Part shown: positions 23,601-37,199 of the stretch, one piece after another
Layout: the number at the start of each line of letters is the position of its first letter
How positions within the stretch are numbered: the first letter of the stretch is position 1
NCBI RefSeq assembly: GCF_040807025.1
Contig: NC_090943.1
Location: 135,853,950 to 135,917,949 of the forward strand
From: Struthio camelus
Taxonomy: Eukaryota; Chordata; Aves; Struthioniformes; Struthionidae
DNA: 64,000 nt
Direction: 5' to 3'
Notes under the pieces: generated by a model
The model's input: the letters and a program-made list of their open reading frames with translations, nothing else
Databases searched by the model: none
What the model was told of the DNA's origin: nothing
Translations under genes and position numbers: made by a program

Positions 23601-26600
23601 ACTTGTCAAACATCTATTTCCACTCTTTGAGAAGAAGCCTCCTGTTTTCAATACTCTGACTACAGTGTATTGAGAGAGGTCTATCAGCAACGTTTCTGCA
23701 TAAAGAGGGTTCAAAGGAAGACAGACCTTCTGGTAAGATCAGGAGAGCTTTTGATACTTTGATGTAGTTTGTATGGGAGTTCCCAAAACTGGAACTTGGC
23801 TCTTGTGTTGCTGAGGTGGCACCACTATGAGACTAATATGAACATAGAAAGAACTGTTTTCTTTCAGTTTAGCTTTGGTTCTAATGTGTCTTGCCGAGAC
23901 AGTGAGAAGGAAGAGGTACTATCTGACCTGAGTCAGAACTGGATTCACAGCATGTGAGTGCTGGGAGGGGCTAAAAATGGGAGGGAAAGGCAGAGGTAAA
24001 TATTGCCATGGTGTGTGCTTAGCCGTTACTCTGAGAAGGCACCTTATTTCCAGAGCTCTGATAAGTATCTGATATGGGGACCTGGTAATTGAGGCAGCTG
24101 GAAGCGATGTTTCAAATACAGTTCAAGAGAACTTCAAGAGTGAGGTTTTTACTGAAATCTCGGAAGATCATTAACTGTTAAGAACGTTCTACCTCTTGAC
24201 ACCAAATTCTTGCTAGAACTGTTTGGACATTCACTCTCCAACCTTTAGACTTTGGATGACTAATTTGTAATTGACTTGGCATCGAACAACATGTCTGTGG
24301 TAAATTTGCAGGCCAAAAATATACTTTTTTCTATTTCGGGGGCGCGAGGAGAAGACAAAATGCAGTCTGGGGTTTAAAGAATGAAGATATGCAATATATA
24401 AACTCATAAAAGTACTTCTGAAGTCAAAGTGAATATCTTGTTTAGAGATCTTGTATCTTACTTATTCTAACACCAAATGAGACAGTGCTGATACAGCATT
24501 CTTTTGAATCAATTTGTTTTGTTTTCTGCCAAAAATGCATAGTGCTCTAAGTATGTACACAGAAATCAGTAAATAACTTGCATGCCTGAACTAATCTAAT
24601 TAATGAAATCTTTCCTTTTCAGTATTTAGGTCTGCCACAACGTGCATTGCAAACAAGCAATATATCTAGAGAGACAGGAAATTATGCCATTATGTGCTAT
24701 CAGGGTGCCTAGAAACAATTATATAGTATGCAGTAATATACTAGCAATTTTTTGAAAGACAGTGTGTGTGGAGTTAATTAGAAATATTTTGAACCACAGA
24801 ACTTGACACTATTCTGATTACCACTGTGAAATAACCATTGAAAGGATCTTTACACTTCTTTTAATAGTGCTAGTTTTTATTATGTGCATCAGCAAAAATT
24901 GCCTGGTTGCTAATCAATCAATAGTCCTTTTCACTGTTATGATTTCCATGAACTGAATTGGGGCTGGAGAGAAAATAGGGAGATTCATCTAACCAGCCTT
25001 CCTACTGATTCCAAAGCAGAAAGGGATCAAGGCCTGGAAAATCAGAGCTGGTGAACAGTTTCCTTTGGTGATCCTGACCATCTGTGAAGAAATTTTCAGT
25101 TAAAGCCCCAAAACCAAACTAGCATGCTTCCGTTAATCTAGTATTTGCAGGTTTTCTAATTAAAAAATCATTTCAGCGACAGTAGTGTATGTCTAGGATT
25201 TTAAGATTGGGTCTAGAGGGTACAAAGATATCAGAGATCCTGCTAGGAGAGCGTAAAAGACAGCATCTTATCCATACAGGCATATTTGCCTACAGATGAT
25301 GCAGCAGGAACCCATCTGTCTGTGCTTTACTGGGTTGTAGCTTCATAGTGGAAAACTGGCCAGGCCAGGCAAGGCTTAATCTAACAGTCCCTGAAGTCGA
25401 TTTTAAGAGGACTTGATAATACTCTTAGGGAGCAAAATAATACTGAAGATGACAAAATCCCCTTCCATCTGCTACGTGAAACTCTCTGAGATGGGTTTTA
25501 TGGGTTAGTGGTCAGCAGGTAATTCTCTGGTTGTGTTTCTTCTGCAGGAGCTGCAGTCCCATGGAGCTTGTGCTAGAAAGGGCGATAGGAAGGAGGGCCT
25601 ATGTGGTTTGTGGCTATGAAAAGAGCTGTGTTAGAGTGAAATTTCTCATAGGTAGTAACATAGGAGCAAGAACAGGTTTGGGGTGAACACAATGGGGGGT
25701 CGTGGCCCATGATCACAATGTACATGATAAAGCAAAGGAAATTTCTTAGGGGTTGAGAGGCTGACATCTGTATTAAAGAAGAAATACATCACCACTGTAA
25801 CAAACAAACACAGTCCATCGAAAACATGTTGTTACTAGTAATTTCTGAAGCTTTACACCATGGAAACTCAGTATGTTGAAATACTTAAAAACACTTATTT
25901 TCTGTTGATGTTTAATGTTCTGCCATTTCATTGTCTTTGGCTTAACTCTGCAGTTTGTATTAGACTTTGTAACAGATATAATTTTACAATAATTGTAAAA
26001 CAGCAACATTCCAAAGACAAGAGTCTTCTCCCTGCTGTTTATTTGTCTCCAAGTGTGTCATCAGTGATTACTTCTTTTTGCGTGTTATATTTATGTAAGA
26101 TATTGAAAGCATTTAGTAGTGTAGTGTTCAGCTATGGGATCTACACATGGCAGGCATTTGGCTTTTATGTGACAAGAACTGCATATTTGCAAAGTTTTCT
26201 AAAAAAAAAAAAGAGTAGTAGAATAAAATGAAGGATGGAGAAGAAAGAGAATGGAGAAAAAAGAACCCTTCCCAAAAGTACGATTCTAGTTATAGCGTAT
26301 ACCAGCAGAACTGAACTGGTTCCATTTACAGTGGAGAAAATGAAGGTGACCACTTCAATAGCTTTGAAAGGAAGATGGGTCCTGACAGCCTTAACTTTGC
26401 AACTGACAAAACTGCAAAGTACCAAAACGGTTCAAGAATACACAGAAAAGAGAATGGGGGAATTAACGAATTTCAGGCAAATCTCCCATGGGCGATACAG
26501 GTGCATTTTTGTTTAAAGTGATTTAAATAAAAAGAAAACTAAATTGTTTTGTGTGTTTTGAAGGATTTTTAAAAATAAGTCGTTTTATTCTTCCTGCAGG

Positions 26601-28100
26601 TGCTCTAAAAATCAGAGTAGTTAAATTAATATTGCCAGTCCTAAGGTATGTTTGCTTCATTATTATGCTCTAGTAGACACCTTGCCTCCCTCAGAACAGC
26701 TAATGGGTACAGGGGCAAAGTACAGAGAAAGATTAAGGTTCCAGAGGTTTAACGGTTGGTCTGCAGTGGAGCAGGCACCACAAGCTATAGAATAGATTTG
26801 AGAGACTGCAGGAGGAAAACATCTGGACAAGAAAAAGCAGTAAGGGCATGCTTACATGGATGCGAGAGCATCTTTACAGGCAGCAAGCCTGTAATGGACC
26901 TCCTACCACAGCTGCAAATGGAGAGGCTGTAAAGATAAAAATATTAGACAAAGTGTCCCACAGAACTAAGGAAGACAAGTTCCCCAAAATAATGTGCATT
27001 CCACATTCCCTGTTTCCTTTGCTCCCGCCTTGCATTATATCCCTTTCCAGTTCCTCCGTGCCATCCCTGCCAAAAAATACCAGGTGCTTTCCTTCTCCCA
27101 TGCTCCCTACAGCCCTTTCAGTTCCTCCAGCCCCCTGCATTAGTTGTCCAGCCCCCTTGCACTGCCATGTCCTATCTCCCTTACCATCTCTTTGCCCCCT
27201 ATTTTAGCCCATTGCTTGGACCGGGGATATCATCTACTGTGGCTTGTCCAGTGCTGTATGTGTCCTGGTTGACTATCTGGTTGTCTCCCAGTAGCATGAC
27301 TAGATTTCATTATCCCTGAATCTCCCTCTTCAGATGCATTAATAGGCTTTCTCTGCTTCACTTGGGCACCTGTTTGCACCTATTTCTTACATTTGTAGGA
27401 AATTAGTATCTTTGAAGACTCTTCCTCTCACTTTGAGAACTCTACTTCTCAGTCTAACGCAGCTGAAACTGGCTAGTGGGTTCATCAAGGGTAAGAAAAA
27501 GGACTAGCGGATGGATAAAAAGGTGTACTGACAGTGTCGTCCCATAAGTTAAATTTTCTTCATAAACCGGGCTAAGAAAGGTTAATGTGGTCACAGCCTC
27601 TGGCAATCTTTACCTCTTATGAGGCAATCTTTGCCGTTAAATAAACAATGACCACTAGCTTTGGCTGCCCAGTGATATTTCAGTAAACTTTGTCTCCCCT
27701 CAGCACTCCATTTCTTGTTCTTCTGTTAAATTTTGCAGCCCTTTCTCCAGGAGCAAAGATATTTTCCATAAGACTATTTGCATATGATTAATCTAACTTT
27801 TCATGATACCAAGGGCTGGACATCCGTCTTGAATGAAATAGAATAGTATGATTAGGGTCAGGGTAAGTAGTAGGGGGTAAGGAAATCCATGACTGTAGCC
27901 AAATCCTGCTACCTTATTCCTATTGAAAGTACAGTGAAACATCTGGCAAAAATAAAGTAGAAATTAACGTCAGTTTAGCAAAAGATCGATATATTGTATC
28001 AGCAAATAATAAAAATAAACTGAACTTCATGACCTTTGAAATGCCTCCTGATCTTCAGTTTCTGTATTTCTAATGTTTTTAACGTTAGAGGTAGTACACC
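20640..28100. other. Intergenic region, proximal upstream flank of UBXN2B
   Basis: No coding exon is recognisable. Contents: an A14 run near 20900; spaced AANNGAAA-like half sites at 21513-21668; a ZNF143/THAP11-like motif at 21731; an AT-rich block with homeobox-type cores at about 22440-22700; and a C-rich stretch near 27000-27200. Short open frames (for example 25860-26231 and 26848-27207 on +) have no recognisable similarity. Confidence 0.7.
21731..21747 (-). promoter_or_regulatory. ZNF143/THAP11 (SBS-type) motif
   Basis: The minus strand reads AACTACAGTTCCCAGCAT, which matches the ACTACAnTTCCCAGCATGC consensus at nearly all informative positions. It lies about 1.4 kb upstream of the UBXN2B start codon. 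Confidence 0.5.
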
Positions 28101-28710
28101 TCTCATGACCCCCCCCCCCCGCCCCCGGCAATTACTACAGGAAAAAAACCATGCAACCATGCAACTACCAATTTTTCAATGTGTCTAAAATATGTAAGTA
28201 TACAGGCCCTTGGCAGATACAGCTGCTGACATCAGTCCCACATAAGCAGCTTTGGCTTGGATAGGCAGTTAATGTTAGCTGTCAGATTGATAGAGCATCT
28301 ATTGCAGTCAGCAGAGACACCTCAGAAGGGGCATTCACTCAGCCAACGTTACGCTCCTTTTTTAGCATGGCATGAATGATACCTCTTGTTACTTGTGGTT
28401 CTGACTTTGGGAGAGCTGAGATACCCTACTGCCAGCATGAAATAGTGAGCTGGCCTAATAGGTTGTTGCTGTCAAAAGGTGAAGATCCCTGTTCCCGTTT
28501 CTTTCTTCTTTTCTGCCCTGTGGCTTTGCGTACTCATGTGAGCCGATTTAATGTGTTAATTAGCAGAAGACTAACCCCTCAAAAACAAGACAGATTCTGT
28601 TGGTTTAGGTGACCAGAACTGAAGGGATTTAGCTCAGCAGCAGGGAACAGCAGTTTCAGCTGCAGTAAGAGGGGAAGTGGATCCACGAGGCTGGCGTGCC
28701 TGGCAGAGGG

Positions 28711-28737
28711 AGGGCCAGGGCCAGGGCCAGGGCCAGG
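28711..28737 (+). repeat. (AGGGCC)4.5 hexamer array
   Basis: Four and a half perfect copies of AGGGCC, followed by two copies of CTGCAGG. The four GGG runs are spaced by three bases and form a textbook G-quadruplex motif on the plus strand. Confidence 0.9.
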
Positions 28738-29280
28738 CTGCAGGCTGCAGGCAAGCTAGCCTTCTTGGTGACTGCAACATCTACACAGACCCTCTCGGCT
28801 CATCGGTGGCACGAGCCTGGACGCGACTAGGTCAGATGAGTTGAATCTTTCCCTTGACATGCTGAGACTGTTAACAGTCACATATGAAATGAGGTGCATA
28901 TAGTAATCTTTTCAGGATTGTGCACTCTGCCGGTGAATCCCATTTTGTTTCAGTTGCAAAAAGATGATGAAGTAGATCACGTGTGGAAAAGTTATACAAG
29001 CCAGAAGCCAACTCCCCTTTCTACTTTTCTACCAGCAAACCATCTGCCTCCGGGCAAGTTTTGTCTAAGTCAGGATTTAAAATGTTTCGATAAGGAACTT
29101 ATTTTACACTCACTGCAACAAATAACGTTCAGCACAAATTGTTCTCCGTGATCTCAACAGAGCTGAGAAAGCAACAATCATTCTTTCTAATGTCCCCCAA
29201 GTATTTTCAGAGCTCAGATAAAAAGTAAAGGGAAAATAAAACTTAACTGACAGCGTTACAAAAAAGGGGGATATGATCCA

Positions 29281-29294
29281 CCAGTAGGTGGTGC
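29281..29294 (+). promoter_or_regulatory. CTCF-like core motif
   Basis: CCAGTAGGTGGTGC agrees with the CTCF core CCASYAGRKGGCRS at 13 of 14 positions, with T in place of the penultimate conserved C. Occupancy cannot be judged from sequence. Confidence 0.35.
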
Positions 29295-32200
29295 TGAGGC
29301 AACAGTAAGCAGTAACTGGAGGCTCGATTTTAAAGTCAACAATTCAAAACTTTTTCTCCAAGCAGATACCTTTTCTGCCTCACTTTCTAATTTTAAATAT
29401 TGTCGTTTTATTGCTGTGGGGGCCAAGGCTACAACAGTACTAAATTCTATATAAAAATAAAACAAGAAGACAATGTATAGCATTTTGTTCCTCCCTGGGT
29501 TTAAGCAAACAGGGTAGCAGCGTGTTCTGCAGCAGTCATGGGAATTCTCAGAAGTTTTGATAAAATAGTACCGGTAAACTGAAGGGCAAGTTGAGATGGT
29601 TTCTTTACCTTTTATATAGTTCACACCTATAGGAGTGCCTCTATATTATCACAAAGAGCACGCGCTTGGAACTGGAAGTTGCATTACATGGCAGACGCTT
29701 TAAAAATAATTTATAGAGAGATATTGTCTGCCTAGAATACCCTCCCTACCACTTTGAATTATGAAACTGAATCATTTACCCTGTAAATTATTAAAGGAAA
29801 GTATATTTCCTGCAAAACGCCCTTGATGTTAAGTGTCTCATAGCCTTCCGCAGCATTTTTGTTTAACTAGGAAAACAATACACAGATCCTTGAGTCTCTT
29901 TTTCCTCCTGTCTGTCAGTATGTGGCTCTACCATAGCTTAAGGTGAGTTGTTTGTTGGGTAACATCATTCCAAATTCAGGCAATGCATCATATGGAATTT
30001 AAACCCAGGTGATACTGATTTGTTCTTTAATTTGCTAGCGGTACATTTCTGTAGCTTATAAGTAGAATTATGTGCAGTTCTCCTGCTTACATTATTTGCA
30101 TTGTTGATATGGAGTTTTATTAAATTTCTATTTTTGTTGGAAATAACTGAAACGTCTTTTTTTTAAGAAAGATTCTAGTTGTAAAGCAATGCTCAGAAAC
30201 ACATATCTAAAAATAATTGTACATTTCAGCCCCTACAGTGTTCCGGATCCCTAGGGATGCTTATTCCTTATGGGCACTGCTTCTGTTATCGGGTTTATTA
30301 TTTCTTATTTCATGCAGCACAATTTGACCAGTTTTTTTTTTTCTTTTAGAGGCTGATTTTAGGGGGTTCCCTAAAGTCCAGGGGAACATGGGCAATACTT
30401 CATCCCCTTCACTTAAGCTTCTGACCTTCACCTCAGCACAGGCTCTAGAGCGTTATCTGCAGTCCATGCAACCTCTTTCCTTTCATTTCTGCATTTTCTG
30501 TGTCTCTTGTCTTTGGCAGTTCTTTAATCTTCCCCCGTTACTGCAACAGAAAATGGAAGCAATGAGGAGGGAAAGAAGAATGAAAGGAGGTGAATAACAA
30601 GAGGCAGCTGTTGGCTGCTGCTCAGCAGCCGTGGCAGTATCTTCTAGACACTTACAGACAAATGATAGAAACCTGGAACTACAAACCTCCTCCCCATTAA
30701 TCCACATTAGCAGGGGTGGCCCACGGTTGAGTCACAGAACCTGTCACACCTTGCAAGCTGAGAGATGATGAACACCACCTGTCGTGTTACAGTATCCTTG
30801 AACTCTGGAAAAAGAAATCACCTGAAAATTATCTACAAAGAAGAGATCCTGGAAAAAGAGACTGCTCCTGCGAATCTTTGAAGTGCTCTACAGAAAACCA
30901 CACTGTAGGAATGCTAAGAAAGGTCATTTGGAATGGTAAAAGAGAGTGGACTTCTGCTTGTAGGTCTCTGCAAACTAGCACAGCGGGAGTCAACTGCGAC
31001 TCAATTTTGGAAGCAAAATGTTTTTCTTACTTTCATATGTATTTTTTCTTATATCAGTGTTGGCCCTTACTGAAATCAGGATGAAAAATCAACATCTTGA
31101 AAAATGTTCATGAGTTAAATGAAATAGATCATTTATTTTTAGTGATTTTTTCATTGGTTAGTTTGAGGTAGCTTGAATCTTGAAATAAGAAGTAATTTAA
31201 AAGAGGTAAGTTGGAATCTCCCAATTGATAATGATACTAATAGATATTTTGATAGGTTCAAAATGCTGTGGGTTTTTTTTCCCCCTCAAATGTTTTCAAG
31301 AGCAAATATGTGTTGACATGAAAGCCTTTTCCTCACTAACATGTCACTTTTGATGATCTGGCATCTTTTTGCAGTTAAAGAATCACTTGACGGAGAAATT
31401 TCTACCCACCCCTTTATAATAGGGTAGGATAAGGCATTTCTGCAGTCCTGTTTCATTGTTCTTCTTCCCCACAGCTGACTACCAAAATACTCTTGACATG
31501 CTCCAAATTCACCTAGTAATTCACTTCTGAGTGAGGGTGCTATCTTGCTGCGGCTCTATAGTCCCAGGATGGACAGTGACTGAGACTTGTATTTATGCTG
31601 GTGACATGTAAAGGTGGATGTTCTTGCATATAGCACTTTATCAGAGAAGAGTCGCTGGCTGCTATAGCACAGACAAGCAGCATTAGCAAGACTTAGATTA
31701 TTAAAAGAATTGCTGAAGAATTGAATCATGCTTTTGTACCGAGTAGCTGTTTAGGAGCTACAAACTGTTCATAGGTCAGCTGAATTTCAAAAAATAGGTT
31801 GTTGGAAGTTTCCTGTGGGGTGTCTATGCAAACTTTTATTTCTTTCTCTGACCTGTTTTGCTTTTAAGTGAAAATTACTTTATAACAGGGGTCCTGAACA
31901 CTCAGCACTTTCTGGTATATTATGAAACTCTACATGATGAGTCACTAGCCAGAGGCAAAGCCTTCCTGAGCCAGACGCACAGAGGCAGTGTGTTACGATC
32001 GTGCCAAACTCCCTGGAAAATTTCTCCTGTGAAATGTTTTACATAGTCCTAGGCTTTTGTGTGACTGGACAAATAGTCAGTGGCTCTAGAGCATTTTTTG
32101 GCCTTGTTTGAAGTTGCTTGGTATTATATGACACCAACTCCTTGGTCTATCAGTTTTTCATCCTATTTGCTGTCAAAACTTTGCAAGTCTGTGGACTCTT

Positions 32201-33539
32201 AAGAACGTTTGGTTTGTTGAGGGATGCTTTTACATGTCTCTACACTTGTGACTGTGGAATTACATTCAACATTACTAGCTTAGTCACTTCACCAAGTAGC
32301 TGACATTGGCCGGGTATTAGCAAGCCTCAGCACTTGCAGATATGTTGACACTGGTCTAGCAGAACTGGAGCAAATGCACAGAGAGCTGTGTTTGGCAGGA
32401 TATCACTTCCAATAGCGAAAGAATAACCAGATAGAGATCTTTGATCAACAAAGAGATTCCTTCTGCAGTGACAGCACTGGCAGAGCATGTTTGTGAAGCA
32501 ATTAGACAAAACCGCATTTGTATTAGGAAACGAGTGAATTCATTTTTATTGTGAAAGAAAAGAAAGGGGAAAAAGATGCTGAATCACCCAACAGAATATT
32601 GCTGCATTAAGTAATTCAAAATGAACGTATTTTGGCCTTTAAGGGACCCTTCTGTATTTCTCTTATTATTAATGACATTAAGATCAATTTACCTGCCTAA
32701 ATATCCCCTGAATTTTCAAAACTCTTCCACTTCTCTCTGAAAGTGACTGGACTGTTGGATTGCACTGCTGAACTTCTGCATCATTTCATTCATCAGAAGC
32801 TACTTTTGATGCTAAATGATGAGATCGCTATGCTGAATTCGCATTGGAGCGTAGGGCTTGATTGCATGGAAAGTGTATGCTGGTTTAAGGTGAAGCATGT
32901 ATTTCAGGGTTCACATACATGATCTGTGGCTTGATAAGTTACTATTCATCAGCTGAGCTGTGATAGCTATTCATGTGTGTGCTTAGTGTGTAACAAATAA
33001 AACACAGACTGACTTAGATCAACCATCTTTTATGTGGATACTGTTACCTTACAAAATGTTCAAGTAAAAATGTGGGGAAATTTGATTTAGGTTATGATAC
33101 TTAAAAAGGGATTAAAAATAAGAGTATTCAAGGAGCTATTATGTACCAGGAGTGATTTAATCATCAGAATAATTATGCTGGTAGAACTTCCAAAACTTGT
33201 TCACAGATAAACAAACTTTCAGAGCTTTCAGGCCGTAGTGTGGTCTGTGCAGGTTGGCTATTCCAACACAGTTAATTATTGTACTTTCTGTTACTACTGA
33301 AGGGGAAGTTTGTTAGAAATTGACAGTCAGAGAACTGTGCAAAGCAAAAAATCAAAACCTGAGCTCTGTGAAGGTTGGGAAAGCTCCATTTCACAAGTAA
33401 ACTTTCTTCCATGTGTTTTATTTTATGTGTTATCAGAATAACTCCGATATATCAAATATGCTTACCGTCACATCTCTGAGCCAGGTCAGCATTGCCCCTG
33501 CATTAGAAATGAACTTTATGACACAGATAAACTGATTAT

Positions 33540-33690
33540 TTTCCAAGTTATTTAAGTGGCTACAAACATTTAAATATGCCTAATGGGATTTGGTGTCTAA
33601 ATACACTGAAAATATGACCAGAAGCAATTTGCTTAAGATTATGTAGCAAACCTGTGATGGCCACTTGAACTAAAGTTTTAGGTTAATTCT
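33540..33690 (-). repeat. Decayed CORE-SINE/MIR-like relic
   Basis: The segment AATTTGCTTAAGATTATGTA followed by GCAAACCTGTGATGGCCACTTGAA resembles the reverse complement of the tRNA-derived head of MIR/CORE-SINEs (CTTGCCCAAGGTCACACAGC, then a GTGGCAGAG-like part). Divergence is high and limits are approximate. Confidence 0.35.
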
Positions 33691-36600
33691 CTTTGGAAAA
33701 TGTTCTGTTTCAGATGCATACACTCACTTTTGCCAATTTTTGCAATGAATTTACTTCCATCAACTTCTGACATACTATTGATTATGTTTTTCTTCTTTTT
33801 TACTTTGCTAAAATCGAAGATGAAACGACTTCCTGTTATGACAAACTACCTCCGTGTATCCTTAAACTTATTTCTAATATTGTATTTCTAACTTTCTTCA
33901 TCTTCTGCATATACGTTTAACTAATTTGTTAGTAATTTTCTTTGACTTTGAGCAACCGTGGGATGAGGTCAATAACAAGAAGCAGTCAGAATTTTAAATA
34001 TAGACTAGGGACTGGGTCCCTGTTGACATTTAAAAAATCTGAGTTCTTTTATTAACACGATGCAATATAGGTCAGTTAAAAATTAAGGCAGGATAGAAGT
34101 AAATTACTTCCTTCTTCATGGTTTAAGAAAAGGAAAATGAATCTGAAATTGAAGGTTTTTTTAACAAACCAGTGTAATAGGGTTGAATAAATTAAACTGT
34201 CAGACTCTAGTCACTACACATCTCCCTGTGCAAAGCATGGAAATTGGAAGCACAGGCTGTGCATATTATGTTAATACTATTTACTCTACTTGGTATCCAT
34301 GACGTTGTATCCTGGTGAGTCTAGGCTACAACAGAATTATTCCGTACAGAAAAGAAAGAGAAATAAGGTTAATGAAACTGCATCTTGGCACTATGGCTAA
34401 GCAAAACACATCTCTGACTAGAGTGCTGAACAGTATTTGGGGTATTCATGACCTATTCTGTAGATGCTATGGCTCACATTAGCATGTATAACACCAAATC
34501 ATCCTGTCAAAGAACCCTTTTTCTGCTCAACAGTATAACAAGGCATTGATTGTGATTGTTGGATTATAGAGTTCGTCTACTGAGATTTGTGCAAGATGTT
34601 AAAATGACACAAAAGGCCATATTCTTAATTAGTATCCAGAAATGCAATGTTTCATAAAACATATTGTTCCAAAAATATAAGTAAAGACAGTGCATTTTGT
34701 GACTGACTTTCCCTTTCAATATGCTTTGGTATTCTGTAGTGTCTGGCAAGGTATTTTGATTTCAGAGTATTGGAACTTTTCAGTTCCACCTAAGAGATAT
34801 TTGCCTTAAAATAATTTACAGAAAATATTCATTTCCTCCAGGATAAAGTCTCATTTTGTCAGTCATAGTCAAATTGAGTGATATCCTGAAATCTATGTGA
34901 TTATTTGAAAGGAAGTGACTTCTTTTCAGGTAAAGATGAGACAAAGTTAGTGAATGTTTTTATTTGCCTGCTATACATAGCATTGACTTCAACAGAACAA
35001 ACACTAACACATCTTGAAAGCTGGCACTATTGGATATTGAATCTTTCTCTTATATTGTGTGATGCAGTTCTACAACTGATACAGCAGGATTTAGTGACTC
35101 TCTGTTGGCCTATGTTTAGCCTCTCATCCCCTGTTACACTGTTATCAACTCTTTTTACATTAGAAAAGTTTAACATTTATTATAGTCGCTTGAAACCTTT
35201 GTGTTAGTGTTAGTTCAATAACAGCACATATGCAAACTGTGATACGGTATGCAGGTGAGGCTCATGCTCTGGTTTAGTGCCACAGTGCCATGTGCAATAG
35301 CATATGCAGTCATTCTGAGCATGAAACAAGAATGATCTCATACATCTTCTTCAAGGTCAACTCCAAGGTCACAACATTGCAAACACTGCGACGAGGCGCC
35401 ATCACGCTGACAACCACTGCGGCTGCAGATTTTTGGGAGAAGGACGTGCTGAAAGGGCTTTTACTCCTATTACTGCCAACTGGTACGCCACACATCCTTC
35501 TCCCTGTACAGTGTGTGAACAGAAAAGTGATTGCTTGGTCCTGTCACCAGAACAGCACATACATCTGAATGAGAGAGGTTGCTCCCTCCAGCCAGCCACT
35601 AGCACTTGCTCCCATCTTCCCAGATAGGTGCTCGGGGCTTCCAGACTGAAGCCGTGGTAGAGATGCTCCATGGCACAATGGAAAAAGAGCAGCACTGCCT
35701 ATTACTGGTCAGAGATAAGAATTTTCTATGTCTTTGGAAATATCAATACTTGCAAGAAAAGTTTGTTTTCTGAACAAAATGTAGGGGCGTTGGGGCAAGA
35801 GTGAAGTGGTGAATGCTTGGGTCCCTAGACGTGTGGGTAGAGGAGGCTGTCACCTCCGGAGCAGGAGAGCTGGCGGCTGGTGTTACTTAATGTCAGAATT
35901 CCACGCAAGTCAATGGATTGGCCCAGAGACATACAAACGTACAGAGAAGGGTAAAAAGGAAGCTAATAATTTTAAGCGTGGTGGATGGGATGTGGGGAGA
36001 GGTGGGGAGATAGTCTTGCAATATGTCCTTAAGAGAGGCTCCAAAACTCAAGAAGTGGATCTGAGAACAGCTGAACTTATGCTCGTTTCTGCAAATAGCA
36101 TATCTGATGCCAAGAAAATTTCTGAAATAAGTTATGAAGCAGAGTACATTAACAATTTTCATGCCTTTGGTGTGCATCTTGAAGGTTATGCTGTGATACG
36201 ATTTGGAGGTGGATATTTCTGCTGAAAGAAAGTAGAATTTTCTAAACCATTGGTCACAGATGAAAAATGACCTAAAATGAAAGTGGAATGATGGCTCAGT
36301 TGCAACGCAATATATAAGAAATCAATTTAAAAGGGATATAAAATCTTATTTTGATGAAATTCTAATAGATTTTTGTTTTAATTAGACAAAAAGCTGGCTA
36401 AGGAAATGATTTGCATTTAGCACTGTGGAATGCAGTGAATTAATTCATACATGACACATTAATATTTCTTCTGTTCAAACTAGCATAGACTATTCTTAAT
36501 TTGCTCTGTTGATCAAAATATGCAAGGGTAATAAATTTGGAGATGGAAGGAAATTGCCAAGTTCCAGAAGGCTGTTTCACAGCTTGATTTACCGAACAGA

Positions 36601-37199
36601 AATTTGGGCAGAGCATCTAGAGAATCTGAAATACCAGTCTCTTTATTAACAATAAAGTTAAGTGTATTACTTCATTAACTTTAGATTCAGCAAGTAAGAT
36701 GAGTAAGACAAAGTTATGGCTGGATAAATGTAACGTATGGAAAGAAGAGAAAAACAACTCTAATTAAAAAGAATGTAGACCCCAGGATACTGCATTTATT
36801 AAAAGGCCTGGGTCTATAAAGGTGCCTACCTCGTGTGAAACCAGGAAGAGATAGATACCTTTTAGAGACATGTCTGATACTTTTGTGGCTCTATGACTTA
36901 GTGATGAATAAGCTTAATATACATTTTGCTGATTTTAGCATTTCATTTTGCAATTGCCTTTGAACAGATGGGGGGAAATTCTCTTGATAAGAAACATCTA
37001 TGCAGAAGAGAAGTATCTGAGAAACAGATAAGTGTGCAATATATGCCTTGCTTAGGAGATTATACTCTAATTAAAAGAATTAATCCTAGGTAAGTTTATG
37101 TAAAGAGGGAAGGAATCGTGGAAGCGAAGCGTGTTTTTGTGTAAGGCTAATTTTATTAGACTTTTATGCCTCTGTCCAGATTGCATACCTGGGGTTTAG

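Noticed and set aside
25860..26231. 123-codon frame on the plus strand with hydrophobic stretches
   Set aside because: Hydrophobic runs come from AT-rich sequence; the frame ends in poly-A-encoded Lys residues and has no recognised similarity.
35806..36225. 139-codon frame on the plus strand
   Set aside because: No recognisable domain, no promoter or CpG context, and no adjoining exons. Such a length can occur by chance in 64 kb.
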